A stretch of 62,018 bases of DNA from Paracidovorax konjaci (lineage in GTDB: Bacteria > Pseudomonadota > Gammaproteobacteria > Burkholderiales > Burkholderiaceae_C), in assembly GCF_900112675.1 (NCBI RefSeq), contig NZ_FOMQ01000020.1, forward strand, positions 1 through 62,018, in the 5' to 3' direction. How positions within the stretch are numbered: the first letter of the stretch is position 1; each line of letters opens with the position of its first letter. The notes under the pieces are model-generated. The model searched no databases. It was not told the DNA's origin and was given only the letters and a program-made list of their open reading frames with translations. The position numbers were made by a program, and so were the translations under genes. This document shows positions 15,542 through 24,850 of the stretch, in pieces.

Positions 15542-18500
15542 TCAGGCCGCGGCGCCCTGCGCGGACGTGAGCGGCTGGCCCAGGCTGCGCAGCACGTCGC
15601 GCACCATCTGCGCCCGGTCCTTCGCCTCCGGCAGTTCGCGCTCGATGCGCAGCTTCTCGTTGCCCGCGAGCTTGATGTGCTTATTCTTCTGGATCAGGTG
15701 GATGATGTGCATCGGATCGATCGGCGGCTGGGGCCGGAACGTGATGTTCGTCACGCCGGGCGCGGCATCCACCTTGAGCACGCCGTAGGGCTGCGACAGC
15801 ACGCGCAGGCGGTGCACGTCGATCAGCGTCTGCGCCTGCGGGGGCAGCTTGCCGAAGCGGTCCACGATCTCTTCGAGCAGGTTGTCGATCTGGTCGCTGG
15901 TCTTCGCGGTGGCGAGCTTCTTGTAGAACGACAGGCGCAGGTGCACGTCGCCGCAGTAGTCGTCGGGCAGCAGGGCGGGGGCATGCAGGTTGATGTCGGT
16001 GGTGGCCGAGAGGGGGCTGAGCAGGTCGGGTTCCTTGCCGGCCTTGAGCGATTTCACGGCCTCCGCCAGCATCTCGTTGTAGAGCTGGAAACCCACCTCC
16101 AGCATGTTGCCGCTCTGGTTCTCGCCCAGCACCTCGCCGGCCCCGCGGATCTCCAGGTCGTGCATGGCGAGGTAGAAGCCCGAGCCGAGTTCTTCCATCT
16201 GCTGGATGGCGTCCAGCCGCTGGGCGGCCTGCTTGGTCAGGCCCTCGGTGTCGGGCACCATGAGGTAGGCGTAGGCCTGGTGGTGGCTGCGGCCCACGCG
16301 CCCGCGCAACTGGTGCAACTGCGCCAGGCCGAACTTGTCGGCGCGGCTCATGATGATGGTGTTGGCCGTGGGCACGTCGATGCCGGTCTCGATGATGGTC
16401 GAGCACAGCAGGATGTTGTAGCGCTGCGCCACGAAGTCGCGCATCACCTTCTCCAGCTCGCGCTCGGGCATCTGGCCGTGGGCCACGGCGATGCGGGCCT
16501 CCGGCAATATCTCCTCGAGCTTTTGGCGCCGGTTCTCGATGGTCTCGACCTCGTTGTGCAGGAAGTAGCACTGCCCGCCGCGCTTCAATTCGCGCAGCAC
16601 GGCCTCGCGGATCACGCCCGTGCCCTCGTTGCGCACGAAGGTCTTGATCGCCAGGCGCCGCTGCGGCGCGGTGGCGATCACGGAGAGGTCGCGCAGGCCT
16701 TCGAGCGCCATGCCCAGCGTGCGCGGGATCGGCGTGGCGGTGAGCGTGAGCACGTCCACCTCGGCGCGCAGGGCCTTCATCTGCTCCTTGTGGCGCACGC
16801 CGAAGCGGTGCTCCTCGTCGATGATGAGCAGGCCCAGGTTGTGGAACTTTGTCGATTCCGACAGCAGCTTGTGCGTGCCCACCACGATGTCCACGGTGCC
16901 GTCACCGATGCCCTTGATGGCCGCCGTGATCTCCTTGCCCGAGCGGAAGCGCGAGACCTCGGCGATCTTCACGGGCCACTTGCTGAAGCGGTCCACGAGC
17001 GTCTGGTAGTGCTGCTCGGCCAGCAGCGTGGTGGGCGCGAGGAAGGCCACCTGCTTGCCGCCCGTGACGGCCACGAAGGCCGCGCGCAGCGCCACCTCGG
17101 TCTTGCCGAAACCCACGTCGCCGCAGACCAGCCGGTCCATGGGGCGGGGCGAGATCATGTCCTGGATCACCGCGTGGATGGCGGCGTTCTGGTCGGCCGT
17201 CTCCTGGAAACCGAAGTCGGCCACGAACTGCTCATAGTCCTGCGGCGAGTACCGGAACGCATGGCCTTCGCGCGCGGCGCGGCGGGCGTAGATGTTGAGC
17301 AGCTCGGCCGCGGAGTCGCGCACCTGCTCGGCCGCCTTGCGCTTGGCCTTCTCCCACTGGCCGCTGCCCAGCTTGTGCAGCGGGGCCTCGTCGGCCGACA
17401 CGCCCGTGTAGCGGCTGATGAGCTGCAACTGGCTCACCGGCACGTAGAGCACCGCCTTGTCGGCGTATTCGAGGTGCAGGAACTCTTGGCAAGCGGAGCT
17501 GCCGTCGGCGTTCTTCTGGCCCACGTCCATGTTGACGAGGCCGCGGTAGCGGCCGATGCCGTGCGCGCTGTGCACCACCGGGTCGCCCAGGTTCAGCTCG
17601 GAGAGGTCCTTGATGAGGGCCTCTACGTCGCTCACCTGCTCCTGCTTCTTGCGGCGGCGCGTGGTGGGCGTGGCGGCGAACAGCTCCGTCTCGGTGACGA
17701 AGTCGATGCCGCCGTCCATCCAGCGGAAGCCCACGGCGAGCGCCGCCGTGGCGATGCCGACCTTCTCGGGCGCGCCGCCCTGGAATTGCGCCAGCGAATC
17801 GAAGGCCGGCGGGTTCACGCCCGAGGCGCGCAGGAAGTCGAGCAGGCTTTCGCGCCGGCCGTCGCTCTCGGCCAGCAGCAGCACGCGGTGCCCGGTGGCC
17901 TGGATGTGCGATTGCAGCCGCGCGAGCGGGTCTTCGGCGCCGCGCTGCACCGACAGCTCGGGCAGCTTCTGGAAGAAGGCGCTGTCCTCCACGTCGCCCA
18001 CGCCGGGGCGCAGCGCGAGCTGGGCATGCGCATTGGCGCGGGTGTAGAACTGCTCGGCCGTGAGGAACAGCGTCTCGGGCGGCAGCGCCGGGCGCTCGGG
18101 GTCGCCCTGCACGAGCCGGAAGCGGTCCTTCGTGTCCTGCCAGAAGCGCTGGAAGGCCGGCTCCAGGTCGCCGTGCAGCACCACCGTGGCATCGTCGCCC
18201 AGGTAGTCGAACACGGTGGCGGTTTCCTCAAAGAAGAGCGGCAGGTAGTACTCGATACCGGCGGTGGCCACGCCGTTGCCCATGTCCTTGTAGACGCGGC
18301 TCTTGGTGGGGTCTCCTTCCAGCAGTTCGCGCCAGCGGCTGCGGAAGCGCGCGCGCGCATCGTCGTCCATCGGGAACTCGCGCCCGGGCAGCAGGCGCAC
18401 TTCCGGCACGGGGTAGAGGCTGCGCTGGCTGTCGGGGTCGAACGTGCGGATGGAGTCGATCTCGTCGTCGAACAGGTCCACCCGGTACGGCACGGGCGAG

Positions 18501-19033
18501 CCCATGGGGAAGAGGTCGATGAGCCCGCCGCGCACTGCGTATTCGCCGGGGCTCACCACCTGCGAGACGTGGCTGTAGCCCGCCAGCGTGAGCTGCGCCT
18601 TGAAGCGCGCCTCGTCGAGCTTCTGCCGCACCTTGAATTGGAAGGTGTAGCCCGCCAGGAAGGAGGGCGGCGCGAGGCGGTAGAGGGCGGTGGTGGCGGG
18701 CACCAGCACCACGTCGGCGCCCGTGGCCTCGTCCTTCTGGCGGATGCGCCAGAGCGTGGCCAGGCGCTCGCTGATCAGGTCCTGGTGGGGGGAGAACGTG
18801 TCGTAGGGCAGCGTTTCCCAGTCGGGGAACAGCGCGCAGCGCAGCTCCGGCGCGAAGAACGCCATTTCGTCGATGAGGCGCTGGGCATCGGTGGCGTCGG
18901 CCGTCACGATGGCGGTGGTGCGCCGCGCGGCCTTCTCGCGCTCCGCGACGCGCGCGAGCAGCAGGGCATCCGCGCTGCCCACGGGGCGCGGCACGGTGAA
19001 ACGTTTGCCGGGGATGAGTTTGGGGAGGTCCAT
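15542..19033 (-). CDS. mfd: Transcription-repair coupling factor Mfd
   Basis: A 1163-residue ATP-driven translocase that pushes stalled RNA polymerase off DNA lesions and recruits UvrA. The N-terminal UvrB-like part contains FPDWETLPYDTFSPHQDLIS and YAVRGGLIDLFPMGS. The RNA-polymerase-interacting domain includes GDPVVHSAHGIGRYRGL. The helicase core shows VCGDVGFGKTEVALRAAF (Walker A), LLIIDEEHRFGV (DEEH box), LTATPIPRTL, IIETGIDVP and QLRGRVGRSHH. The start at 19033 gives MDLPKLIPGKRF, the normal N-terminus. Length is normal. uvrC, which acts in the same repair route, is at 56240. Confidence 0.96.
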   Translation of the reverse strand: MDLPKLIPGKRFTVPRPVGSADALLLARVAEREKAARRTTAIVTADATDAQRLIDEMAFFAPELRCALFPDWETLPYDTFSPHQDLISERLATLWRIRQKDEATGADVVLVPATTALYRLAPPSFLAGYTFQFKVRQKLDEARFKAQLTLAGYSHVSQVVSPGEYAVRGGLIDLFPMGSPVPYRVDLFDDEIDSIRTFDPDSQRSLYPVPEVRLLPGREFPMDDDARARFRSRWRELLEGDPTKSRVYKDMGNGVATAGIEYYLPLFFEETATVFDYLGDDATVVLHGDLEPAFQRFWQDTKDRFRLVQGDPERPALPPETLFLTAEQFYTRANAHAQLALRPGVGDVEDSAFFQKLPELSVQRGAEDPLARLQSHIQATGHRVLLLAESDGRRESLLDFLRASGVNPPAFDSLAQFQGGAPEKVGIATAALAVGFRWMDGGIDFVTETELFAATPTTRRRKKQEQVSDVEALIKDLSELNLGDPVVHSAHGIGRYRGLVNMDVGQKNADGSSACQEFLHLEYADKAVLYVPVSQLQLISRYTGVSADEAPLHKLGSGQWEKAKRKAAEQVRDSAAELLNIYARRAAREGHAFRYSPQDYEQFVADFGFQETADQNAAIHAVIQDMISPRPMDRLVCGDVGFGKTEVALRAAFVAVTGGKQVAFLAPTTLLAEQHYQTLVDRFSKWPVKIAEVSRFRSGKEITAAIKGIGDGTVDIVVGTHKLLSESTKFHNLGLLIIDEEHRFGVRHKEQMKALRAEVDVLTLTATPIPRTLGMALEGLRDLSVIATAPQRRLAIKTFVRNEGTGVIREAVLRELKRGGQCYFLHNEVETIENRRQKLEEILPEARIAVAHGQMPERELEKVMRDFVAQRYNILLCSTIIETGIDVPTANTIIMSRADKFGLAQLHQLRGRVGRSHHQAYAYLMVPDTEGLTKQAAQRLDAIQQMEELGSGFYLAMHDLEIRGAGEVLGENQSGNMLEVGFQLYNEMLAEAVKSLKAGKEPDLLSPLSATTDINLHAPALLPDDYCGDVHLRLSFYKKLATAKTSDQIDNLLEEIVDRFGKLPPQAQTLIDVHRLRVLSQPYGVLKVDAAPGVTNITFRPQPPIDPMHIIHLIQKNKHIKLAGNEKLRIERELPEAKDRAQMVRDVLRSLGQPLTSAQGAAA

Positions 19034-19239
19034 GGAGCGGATAGGGGCAAGGCGTGTCGGGGCGCCGCCGGGGCCGGCCTGCGGGCGGCCGGGCCATCCG
19101 CAGGGCAGGCGCCGGCCGGGCACGCGAAAGCGGCGGCGCGCTGGCCGGCGGTGGTGCGCGGCCAGCAGGCATTCTAGGCGGGGCAGCCCCGCCGGCCGCA
19201 GCCCCCGGGGCGCCGTCCGGAGCGCTCGCGCCGCGCTCC

Positions 19240-19245
19240 TACAAT
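19240..19245 (+). promoter_or_regulatory. -10-like box 9 nt before ispD start
   Basis: TACAAT, one mismatch to the sigma-70 consensus, ends 9 nt before the ATG at 19255. A transcript from it would have almost no leader. Confidence 0.4.
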
Positions 19246-19254
19246 GGCCGCCCC

Positions 19255-20079
19255 ATGAGCGACCTGCTGCCGTCCCGACCGACCCTTCCGCCACCGGCCG
19301 CGCCGGCCCGTTTCTGGGCGCTGCTGCCCTGCGCCGGCTCCGGAGCCCGCGCCGTGGCGCCGGGCGCCGCTGCCGGGGTGCCCAAGCAGTACCAGCCCGT
19401 GGCGGGCCAGCCGCTCGTGCTGCACACGCTCGCCGCCTTCGCTGGCGTGCAGCGGCTCCTGGGCACGCTGGTGGCCGTCGCCGAGGGCGACACGTTCTTC
19501 GGCGCGCATCCCTCCGAGCTGTATTTCGCGGTGCCCTGCGGCGGCCCCACGCGGGCGGAAACCGTGCTCGGCGGGCTGCGCGTGCTGCGCGAGCGCGGCG
19601 CCGGGGCGGACGACTGGGTGCTGGTGCACGATGCGGCGCGCTGCCTCGTGACCACCGCGCAGATCGACGCGCTCATCGATGCCTGCGAGCACGACAGCGT
19701 GGGCGGCCTGCTGGCCCACAAGCTGGCCGACACGCTCAAGACCGCGAGCGGCGGGCCGGGCGGGGCGCGTGTCGCCTCCACCGTGGACCGCAGCGACAAA
19801 TGGCTCGCCCAGACGCCGCAGATGTTCCGCCTGGGGCTGCTGGAGAGCGCGCTGGGCCAGTACGGCGCGCAGGCCACCGACGAAGCCAGTGCGATGGAAG
19901 CCATGGGGCTGCACCCGCGGCTCGTGCCCGGCGGCGCGCAGAACTTCAAGGTCACCTACCCGGACGATTTCGCGCTGGCGGAGGCGGTGCTGGCGCAGCG
20001 CATCCTGCCGGCCACGCTGGAGCGCTTCGGCGGGCCGCTCGCGCAGGGCGCGCCGCTGCCCGGCCGCACTTTCTTCTGA
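19255..20079 (+). CDS. ispD: 2-C-methyl-D-erythritol 4-phosphate cytidylyltransferase
   Basis: A 274-residue nucleotidyltransferase of the non-mevalonate isoprenoid pathway that joins CTP to methylerythritol phosphate. Visible blocks: [11 protein letters not shown] and [19 protein letters not shown] near the N-terminus (nucleotide-binding loop and Lys), [11 protein letters not shown] in the middle, and [13 protein letters not shown] and [10 protein letters not shown] in the second half. The first loop has a few extra residues compared with E. coli. It diverges from mfd and is followed after 22 bp by ispF, the enzyme two steps later. Confidence 0.95.
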   Translation: MSDLLPSRPTLPPPAAPARFWALLPCAGSGARAVAPGAAAGVPKQYQPVAGQPLVLHTLAAFAGVQRLLGTLVAVAEGDTFFGAHPSELYFAVPCGGPTRAETVLGGLRVLRERGAGADDWVLVHDAARCLVTTAQIDALIDACEHDSVGGLLAHKLADTLKTASGGPGGARVASTVDRSDKWLAQTPQMFRLGLLESALGQYGAQATDEASAMEAMGLHPRLVPGGAQNFKVTYPDDFALAEAVLAQRILPATLERFGGPLAQGAPLPGRTFF

Positions 20080-20101
20080 TCTGATGCCGATGGATCCGCA
20101 C

Positions 20102-20605
20102 ATGACGATTTCCCTTCCCCCATTCCGCATCGGCGAAGGCTGGGACGTGCACGCCCTGGTGCCGGGCCGCCGCTTGGTGATCGGCGGCGTGGAGATTCCG
20201 CACACCATGGGCCTGCTGGGCCATTCGGATGCCGACGTGCTCCTGCACGCCATCACCGATGCGCTGCTGGGCGCGGCGGCGCTGGGCGACATCGGCAGCC
20301 ATTTTCCCGACACCGACGAGCGCTTCAAGGGCGCCGATTCGGTGGTGCTGCTGGTGGAGGCCGCGCGCCGCGTGCGCGCGCAGGGCTACGAGATCGGCAA
20401 CATCGACAGCACGGTGATCGCGCAGGCGCCCCGGCTTGCCCCGCACATTCCCGGCATGCGCGGATGCATCGCGCAGGCGCTCTCGCTGCAGGTCGATCAG
20501 GTGAACGTGAAGGCCAAGACCGCCGAGCGCCTGGGCCCCGTGGGGCAGGGCCTGGCCATGGAGGCGCGCGCGGCGGTGCTGCTGTTCAGGCCCGCGCCGG
20601 CTTGA
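20102..20605 (+). CDS. ispF: 2-C-methyl-D-erythritol 2,4-cyclodiphosphate synthase
   Basis: A 167-residue enzyme that forms the cyclic diphosphate in the isoprenoid pathway. The metal-binding residues are in [13 protein letters not shown] (Asp and His) and [13 protein letters not shown] (His). The block [19 protein letters not shown] and the C-terminal [16 protein letters not shown] are the family signatures. ATGs at 20084 and 20090 are in the same frame and could be the real start. The homologous region begins after 20102. The last 20 bp overlap the convergent end of the histidine kinase gene. Confidence 0.95.
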   Translation: MTISLPPFRIGEGWDVHALVPGRRLVIGGVEIPHTMGLLGHSDADVLLHAITDALLGAAALGDIGSHFPDTDERFKGADSVVLLVEAARRVRAQGYEIGNIDSTVIAQAPRLAPHIPGMRGCIAQALSLQVDQVNVKAKTAERLGPVGQGLAMEARAAVLLFRPAPA

Positions 20606-22106
20606 CCGGCTTGCCGCCGTTGCCCTTGGCGCTGGGGGGCAGCTGCCGCTTGATCTGCGGGCGCTGCAGGCGCTGCTTGGGGTCCTTGCCGGCCGGCAGC
20701 TGTGCGGCGCGCTGCAGCTGGATGTGCGCCACCAGCCCGCCCGACCCCGAATTGGCCAGCGCGAAGATGCCGCCCATGCGCTGCACCGTCTTGTCCACGA
20801 TCGCCAGGCCCAGGCCGGCCCCCGCGGCGGCCGTGCGGGCCGAATTGCCGCGGAAGAAGGGCTTGGTGAGGTTGGCGAGCTGGTCGGGCGGCACGCCCGG
20901 GCCATGGTCTCGCACCTTCACGAGCACCCACTTCTCGCGCCCCTTGGCGGCGATCTCCACCGAGGCGGTGCCGCTGTCGGGCGTCTTGCCGTAGCGGCGG
21001 GCGTTCTCCAGCAGGTTGGAGATCACGCGCGCGAGTTCGACCTCGTCGGCCAGCACGATGAGGTCTTCGGGCACGCTCATGGTGATCTGCAGCTCGCGGT
21101 GGTCCTGCACCGCGTATACGCAGGACGACACCACGCCGTGCAGGTTGACCGGCGTGAGGGTCACGTGGTCGGGACGCGCGTAGTCCAGGAACTTGTCGAT
21201 GGTGGCGTCGAGCTGCACGATGTCGGCCACCATGTGCTCGCGCGCCACGTCGTCGATCACGCTCATCTCGGTTTCCAGCCGCAGCCGCGCGAGCGGGGTG
21301 CGCAGGTCGTGCGAGATGCCCGCGAGCATCACGGCGCGGTCTTGCTCCAGCTTGGCGAGCTTCTGCGCCATGCGGTTGAAGCCGATGTTCACCTCGCGGA
21401 TCTCGCTGGTCACGACTTCCTCGTCGAGCTGGCTGGCCGCGAAATCGCCGTCGCGCACGCGGTTGGCCGCATAGGATAGCTGCTTGAGCGGCCGGTTGAT
21501 GAGCCGCGCGATGGCCGCGGCGCCGGCCAGCGACAGGGCGGCGGCCGTGATGAGCCAGATCAGCCAGGTCTTGCCGCCGGCGGTGCTGAGCCGCGAGCGG
21601 TCCATCAGCAGCCAGTTGGGGTCGCCGTTGATCGTGAAGCCCACCCACAGGCCGCTTTCACCGTTCACGTTGCTCGCGACGATGGTGCCTGGGCCCAGGC
21701 GCTCGGTCAGCTCCTCGGTGAGGCGCGCGCCGAGCGCCGTGTCGTCCACCAGGTCGAAGCGGTCGCTGGGCTCGCGCGGGAGGATGCGCACGCCCTCCTG
21801 GTCGGCCATGGTCTTGATCAGCGATACGCGCGCGATCGCGTCGGCATGCACCAGCGCGGCGCGGCTCAGGTTGACCAGCGAGGCGATCTGCTGCGCGGTC
21901 TGCAGCGTGCGGGGTTCGAATTCGAGGGCGCGCAGCGTCTGCAGCCACGCGAGGATGCTGCCCACCAGCAGCAGCGCCAGCAGGAAGAAGGTGCGCCAGA
22001 AAAGGTTCAGCCCCACGCGCGCGCGCTGCGCGGCACGCCGGCTGGTGGGCGCCTCGAGCGGGGCCGGGCTGGTGGCGTCGGTGGACGCGTCGTAGGAGGC
22101 GCTCAT
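20586..22106 (-). CDS. envZ: EnvZ-like sensor histidine kinase
   Basis: A 506-residue membrane kinase. Two membrane segments (about residues 36-57 and 182-202) flank a periplasmic sensor region. A HAMP domain ([20 protein letters not shown]) precedes the phospho-acceptor His266 in [18 protein letters not shown], the EnvZ-type H-box. The ATP-binding lobe has [10 protein letters not shown] (N-box), DHGPGVPP (G1), FFRGNSAR and GAGLGLAIV (G2). The C-terminal 40 residues are basic, Pro/Gln-rich and probably disordered, which is unusual. It is downstream of ompR with an 82-bp gap and senses osmolarity or envelope state by analogy. Confidence 0.88.
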   Translation of the reverse strand: MSASYDASTDATSPAPLEAPTSRRAAQRARVGLNLFWRTFFLLALLLVGSILAWLQTLRALEFEPRTLQTAQQIASLVNLSRAALVHADAIARVSLIKTMADQEGVRILPREPSDRFDLVDDTALGARLTEELTERLGPGTIVASNVNGESGLWVGFTINGDPNWLLMDRSRLSTAGGKTWLIWLITAAALSLAGAAAIARLINRPLKQLSYAANRVRDGDFAASQLDEEVVTSEIREVNIGFNRMAQKLAKLEQDRAVMLAGISHDLRTPLARLRLETEMSVIDDVAREHMVADIVQLDATIDKFLDYARPDHVTLTPVNLHGVVSSCVYAVQDHRELQITMSVPEDLIVLADEVELARVISNLLENARRYGKTPDSGTASVEIAAKGREKWVLVKVRDHGPGVPPDQLANLTKPFFRGNSARTAAAGAGLGLAIVDKTVQRMGGIFALANSGSGGLVAHIQLQRAAQLPAGKDPKQRLQRPQIKRQLPPSAKGNGGKPVKPARA

Positions 22107-22188
22107 GTCGGATCAGGAAAAGAAGGGGCGCGGAGGCTGGTGCGGGCCGCGCATCCCCGCCCCCGCGTGTCGTGCATCGGGCGGCCGG

Positions 22189-22920
22189 TCAGCTCGCTCC
22201 GTCCGGCACGAACACATAGCCCACGCCCCACACGGTCTGGATGTATCGCGGCGCGGCGGCGTCCACCTCGACCAGCTTGCGCAGGCGCGACACCTGCACG
22301 TCCAGGCTGCGGTCGAAGGGTTCGAACTCGCGGCCACGCGCCAGCAGGGCCAGCTTTTCGCGCGACAGTGGCTGGCGCGGGTGGCGCACCAGCGCCTTCA
22401 GCATGGCGAATTCGCCGGTGGTGAGCGGCAACTCTTCGCCGTTCTTCTGCAGGGCACGCGTGCCCAGGTCGAACGTGAAGGGGCCGAAAGTGACGACCTC
22501 GTTGTCGCCCGAGGGAGCGCCCGGCGCTTCCTGCGGCGGGCGGCGGCGCAGCACCGCGTGGATGCGGGCCAGCAGTTCGCGCGGGTTGAAAGGCTTGCCC
22601 AGGTAATCGTCCGCGCCCACTTCCAGGCCGACGATGCGGTCCACGTCCTCGCCCTTGGCGGTGAGCATGATGATGGGGGTGCGGTCATTGGCGGCGCGCA
22701 GGCGCCGGCAGATGGAGAGCCCGTCTTCGCCGGGCATCATGAGATCCAGCACGATCAATTCGACCGTCTCGCGCAGCAGGATGCGGTTGAGGGCCTTGCC
22801 GTCTTCCGCCACCATGACTTCGAAGCCCTCCTGGGTGAGATAGCGCCGCAGCAGATCGCGGATGCGTGCGTCATCGTCCACCACGAGAATCTTGTCGGTA
22901 CGGTTGGTTGTAGAGGCCAT
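22189..22920 (-). CDS. ompR: OmpR-type response regulator
   Basis: A 243-residue response regulator. The receiver domain has ILVVDDDARIR, the phosphorylated Asp in IVLDLMMPGEDG, Thr in MLTAKGED and Lys in DDYLGKPFNPRELLARI. The winged-helix DNA-binding domain ends in RYIQTVWGVGYVFVPD, matching OmpR and not PhoB or KdpE. It is the first gene of the ompR-envZ pair. Sequences resembling OmpR half-sites lie just upstream of its start. Confidence 0.92.
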   Translation of the reverse strand: MASTTNRTDKILVVDDDARIRDLLRRYLTQEGFEVMVAEDGKALNRILLRETVELIVLDLMMPGEDGLSICRRLRAANDRTPIIMLTAKGEDVDRIVGLEVGADDYLGKPFNPRELLARIHAVLRRRPPQEAPGAPSGDNEVVTFGPFTFDLGTRALQKNGEELPLTTGEFAMLKALVRHPRQPLSREKLALLARGREFEPFDRSLDVQVSRLRKLVEVDAAAPRYIQTVWGVGYVFVPDGAS

Positions 22921-22937
22921 GTGTTTCCCAAGTCCTA

Positions 22938-23014
22938 TTTGTAACAGAGCCGATTCTGACCACCTTGCGGGCCGAAGTTCGCGTTTTTCCGGGGCGCCTG
23001 ACCAAGTGTTACAA
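22938..23014. promoter_or_regulatory. Possible OmpR boxes upstream of ompR
   Basis: TTTGTAACA at 22938-22946 and the inverted copy TGTTACAA at 23007-23014. TGTAACA is the core of known OmpR sites. The nearer copy is 18 bp from the ompR start, so autoregulation or control of the divergent gene at 23149 is possible. Confidence 0.35.
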
Positions 23015-23148
23015 GTTTTGCGGCGTCTCGCAGCCGCGCTGCATGGCCTTCATCGTCCGCCTGCATAGGCTGGGTTAACGTGGCCGGTCCAGTCCGCCGG
23101 CAAGGCGGTCTTCCACCCTTTTCCCCCTGATCCATGCGAAGGAAATCC

Positions 23149-23862
23149 ATGAAAGTCATCACCCGATTGGTTGCAAGCTGTGCCATCGCCGCCTGCGCAG
23201 GCACCGTTTTTGCCCAGGGCACGGCGCCCGCGCCGCAGAACGTACTGCAGCTGTCCGCCACGGGGTCGGTGGATGTGCAGCAGGACCTGCTGGTGCTGAC
23301 GCTGGCCGCCACGCGCGAGGGCGCAGACGCCGCCACGGTGCAGGCGCAGCTCAAGCAGGCGCTGGAGGCGGGGCTGGCCGAGGCCAAGCGCGCCGCGCAG
23401 CCCGAGCAGCTGGAAGTGCGCACGGGCCCCTTCGGCCTCTACCCGCGCTACGGCAAGGACGGGAAGATCACGGCATGGCAGGGCCGGGCGGAGCTGGTGC
23501 TGCAGGGCCGCGACTTCGCGCGCATCACCTCGACGGCCGGCCGCATCCAGGCGATGCCGATCAGCCAAGTGGCGTTCGATCTGTCCAAGGAAGCGCGGGC
23601 CCGCGTCGAAGGCGAGGCCCAGACCCGGGCGATCGAGGACTTCAAGGCGCGCGCCTCCGAACTGGCGAAGGGCTTCGGTTTCTCCGGCTACTCGCTGCGC
23701 GAAGTCTCGGTGAACAGCAACGAAGTCACGCCCGGGCCGCGTCCGCGCATGATGGCCATGGAGGCGAAGGCCTCGATGTCGTCCGCCGACGCACCGGTGC
23801 CGGTCGAGGCCGGCAAGGCGCAGGTGGTGGTGAACGTGTCGGGCTCGGTACAGCTGCGCTGA
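23149..23862 (+). CDS. SIMPL domain (DUF541) periplasmic protein
   Basis: A 237-residue exported protein. A signal peptide (MKVITRLVASCAIAACAGTV, cleaved after FAQ) leads into a SIMPL/DUF541 domain with the typical LSATGSVDVQQDLLVLTLAA start and QVVVNVSGSVQLR end. The family (E. coli YggE, BP26) forms periplasmic ring assemblies linked to oxidative stress, with function not settled. The start at 23149 is chosen over an ATG 15 bp upstream because AAGGAA (23139-23144) is a good ribosome binding site for it. It diverges from ompR. Confidence 0.85.
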   Translation: MKVITRLVASCAIAACAGTVFAQGTAPAPQNVLQLSATGSVDVQQDLLVLTLAATREGADAATVQAQLKQALEAGLAEAKRAAQPEQLEVRTGPFGLYPRYGKDGKITAWQGRAELVLQGRDFARITSTAGRIQAMPISQVAFDLSKEARARVEGEAQTRAIEDFKARASELAKGFGFSGYSLREVSVNSNEVTPGPRPRMMAMEAKASMSSADAPVPVEAGKAQVVVNVSGSVQLR

Positions 23863-23900
23863 GCCGGATCGGGCGGCGATGCGGAGGCTTGGAGTGTTTT

Positions 23901-23952
23901 TGCCTCCATGCCGCCGATTCCATTGAATAGTTTGCTATTTAATTCATAGCAA
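23901..23952 (+). repeat. Dispersed TTTGCTAT repeat, copy C
   Basis: GCCTCCATGCCGCCGATTCC, ATTGAATAG, TTTGCTAT, then TTAATTC and ATAGCAA, giving a small hairpin. It sits between the convergent ends of the SIMPL gene and hbdH. Confidence 0.75.
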
Positions 23953-23996
23953 GCGACGCAGGCCGGGCAGGGCGCCCGGCCCGCGACGGCGGCGCG

Positions 23997-24782
23997 TTAT
24001 TGCGCGGCCCAGCCGCCGTCCATGTTCCAGGCGACGCCGCGCACATTGTTGGCCGCGGGGGAGCAGAAGAACACCGCCAGCTCGCCCAGCTCTTCCGGCG
24101 TGGTGAACTGCATCGAGGGTTCTTTCTCGCCGAGCAGGAGCCGCTTGGCGTCGTCATTCGACAAGCCGTGCTCGGCCGCCTTCGCGTCCACCTGCTTCTG
24201 CACCAGCGGCGTCAGCACCCACCCGGGGCAGATCGCGTTGCAGGTCACGCCCGTCGCCGCGGTTTCGAGCGCGGTCACCTTGGTGAAGCCGACGATGCCG
24301 TGCTTGGCCGCCACGTAGGCGGACTTCTGCGCCGAGCCCACCAGCCCGTGTACCGAGGCCACGTTGATGATGCGGCCCCAGTTGGCGGCCTTCATCGCGG
24401 GCAGGGCCAGGCGCGAGGTATGGAAGGCGCTGCTCAGGTTGATCGCGATGATCGCGTCCCACTTCTCGACGGGGAAGTCCTCGACGTTGGCGACATGCTG
24501 GATGCCGGCGTTGTTCACCAGGATGTCCACCTGGCCGAACTGGCTGGCGCTGTATTTCATGAGGTCTTCGATGTCCGCCGCGCGGCCCATGTCCGCGCCG
24601 TGGTACGCCACCTGCGCGCCCGCCGCATGGCCTGCGGCCAGCACCTCGGCGCGGGGGCCGTCGACGTCGCCGAAGCCGTTCAGGACGATGTTGGCGCCTT
24701 CGCGTGCCAGGGCCTTGGCGATCCCCAGCCCGATGCCGCTGGTGGAACCCGTGACGAGCGCAGTCTTGCCAGTGAGAAGCAT
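23997..24782 (-). CDS. hbdH: 3-hydroxybutyrate dehydrogenase
   Basis: A 261-residue short-chain dehydrogenase that oxidises D-3-hydroxybutyrate to acetoacetate with NAD, a step in the use of polyhydroxybutyrate. The nucleotide site is VTGSTSGIGLGIA, the structural NNAG is in VDILVNNAGIQHV, and the catalytic Ser-Tyr-Lys are in NVASVHG and SAYVAAKHG. The C-terminus (VRGVAWNMDGGW, then AAQ) is the one seen in hydroxybutyrate dehydrogenases. PhaR, a regulator of polyhydroxybutyrate storage, is at 32414. It diverges from the hydrolase gene at 24851. Confidence 0.9.
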   Translation of the reverse strand: MLLTGKTALVTGSTSGIGLGIAKALAREGANIVLNGFGDVDGPRAEVLAAGHAAGAQVAYHGADMGRAADIEDLMKYSASQFGQVDILVNNAGIQHVANVEDFPVEKWDAIIAINLSSAFHTSRLALPAMKAANWGRIINVASVHGLVGSAQKSAYVAAKHGIVGFTKVTALETAATGVTCNAICPGWVLTPLVQKQVDAKAAEHGLSNDDAKRLLLGEKEPSMQFTTPEELGELAVFFCSPAANNVRGVAWNMDGGWAAQ

Positions 24783-24850
24783 GTCGGTCTCTCCGAATGA
24801 ATTAGGATGAACGGGGCCATTATCGAGCGCCCCCGAGACGATTCCCTGCC

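Noticed and set aside
15023-19177. A 1384-codon open frame on the plus strand opposite mfd
   Set aside because: It is the antisense of mfd in high-GC DNA, full of Arg, Ala, His and Gln runs with no family pattern. mfd itself has every motif.
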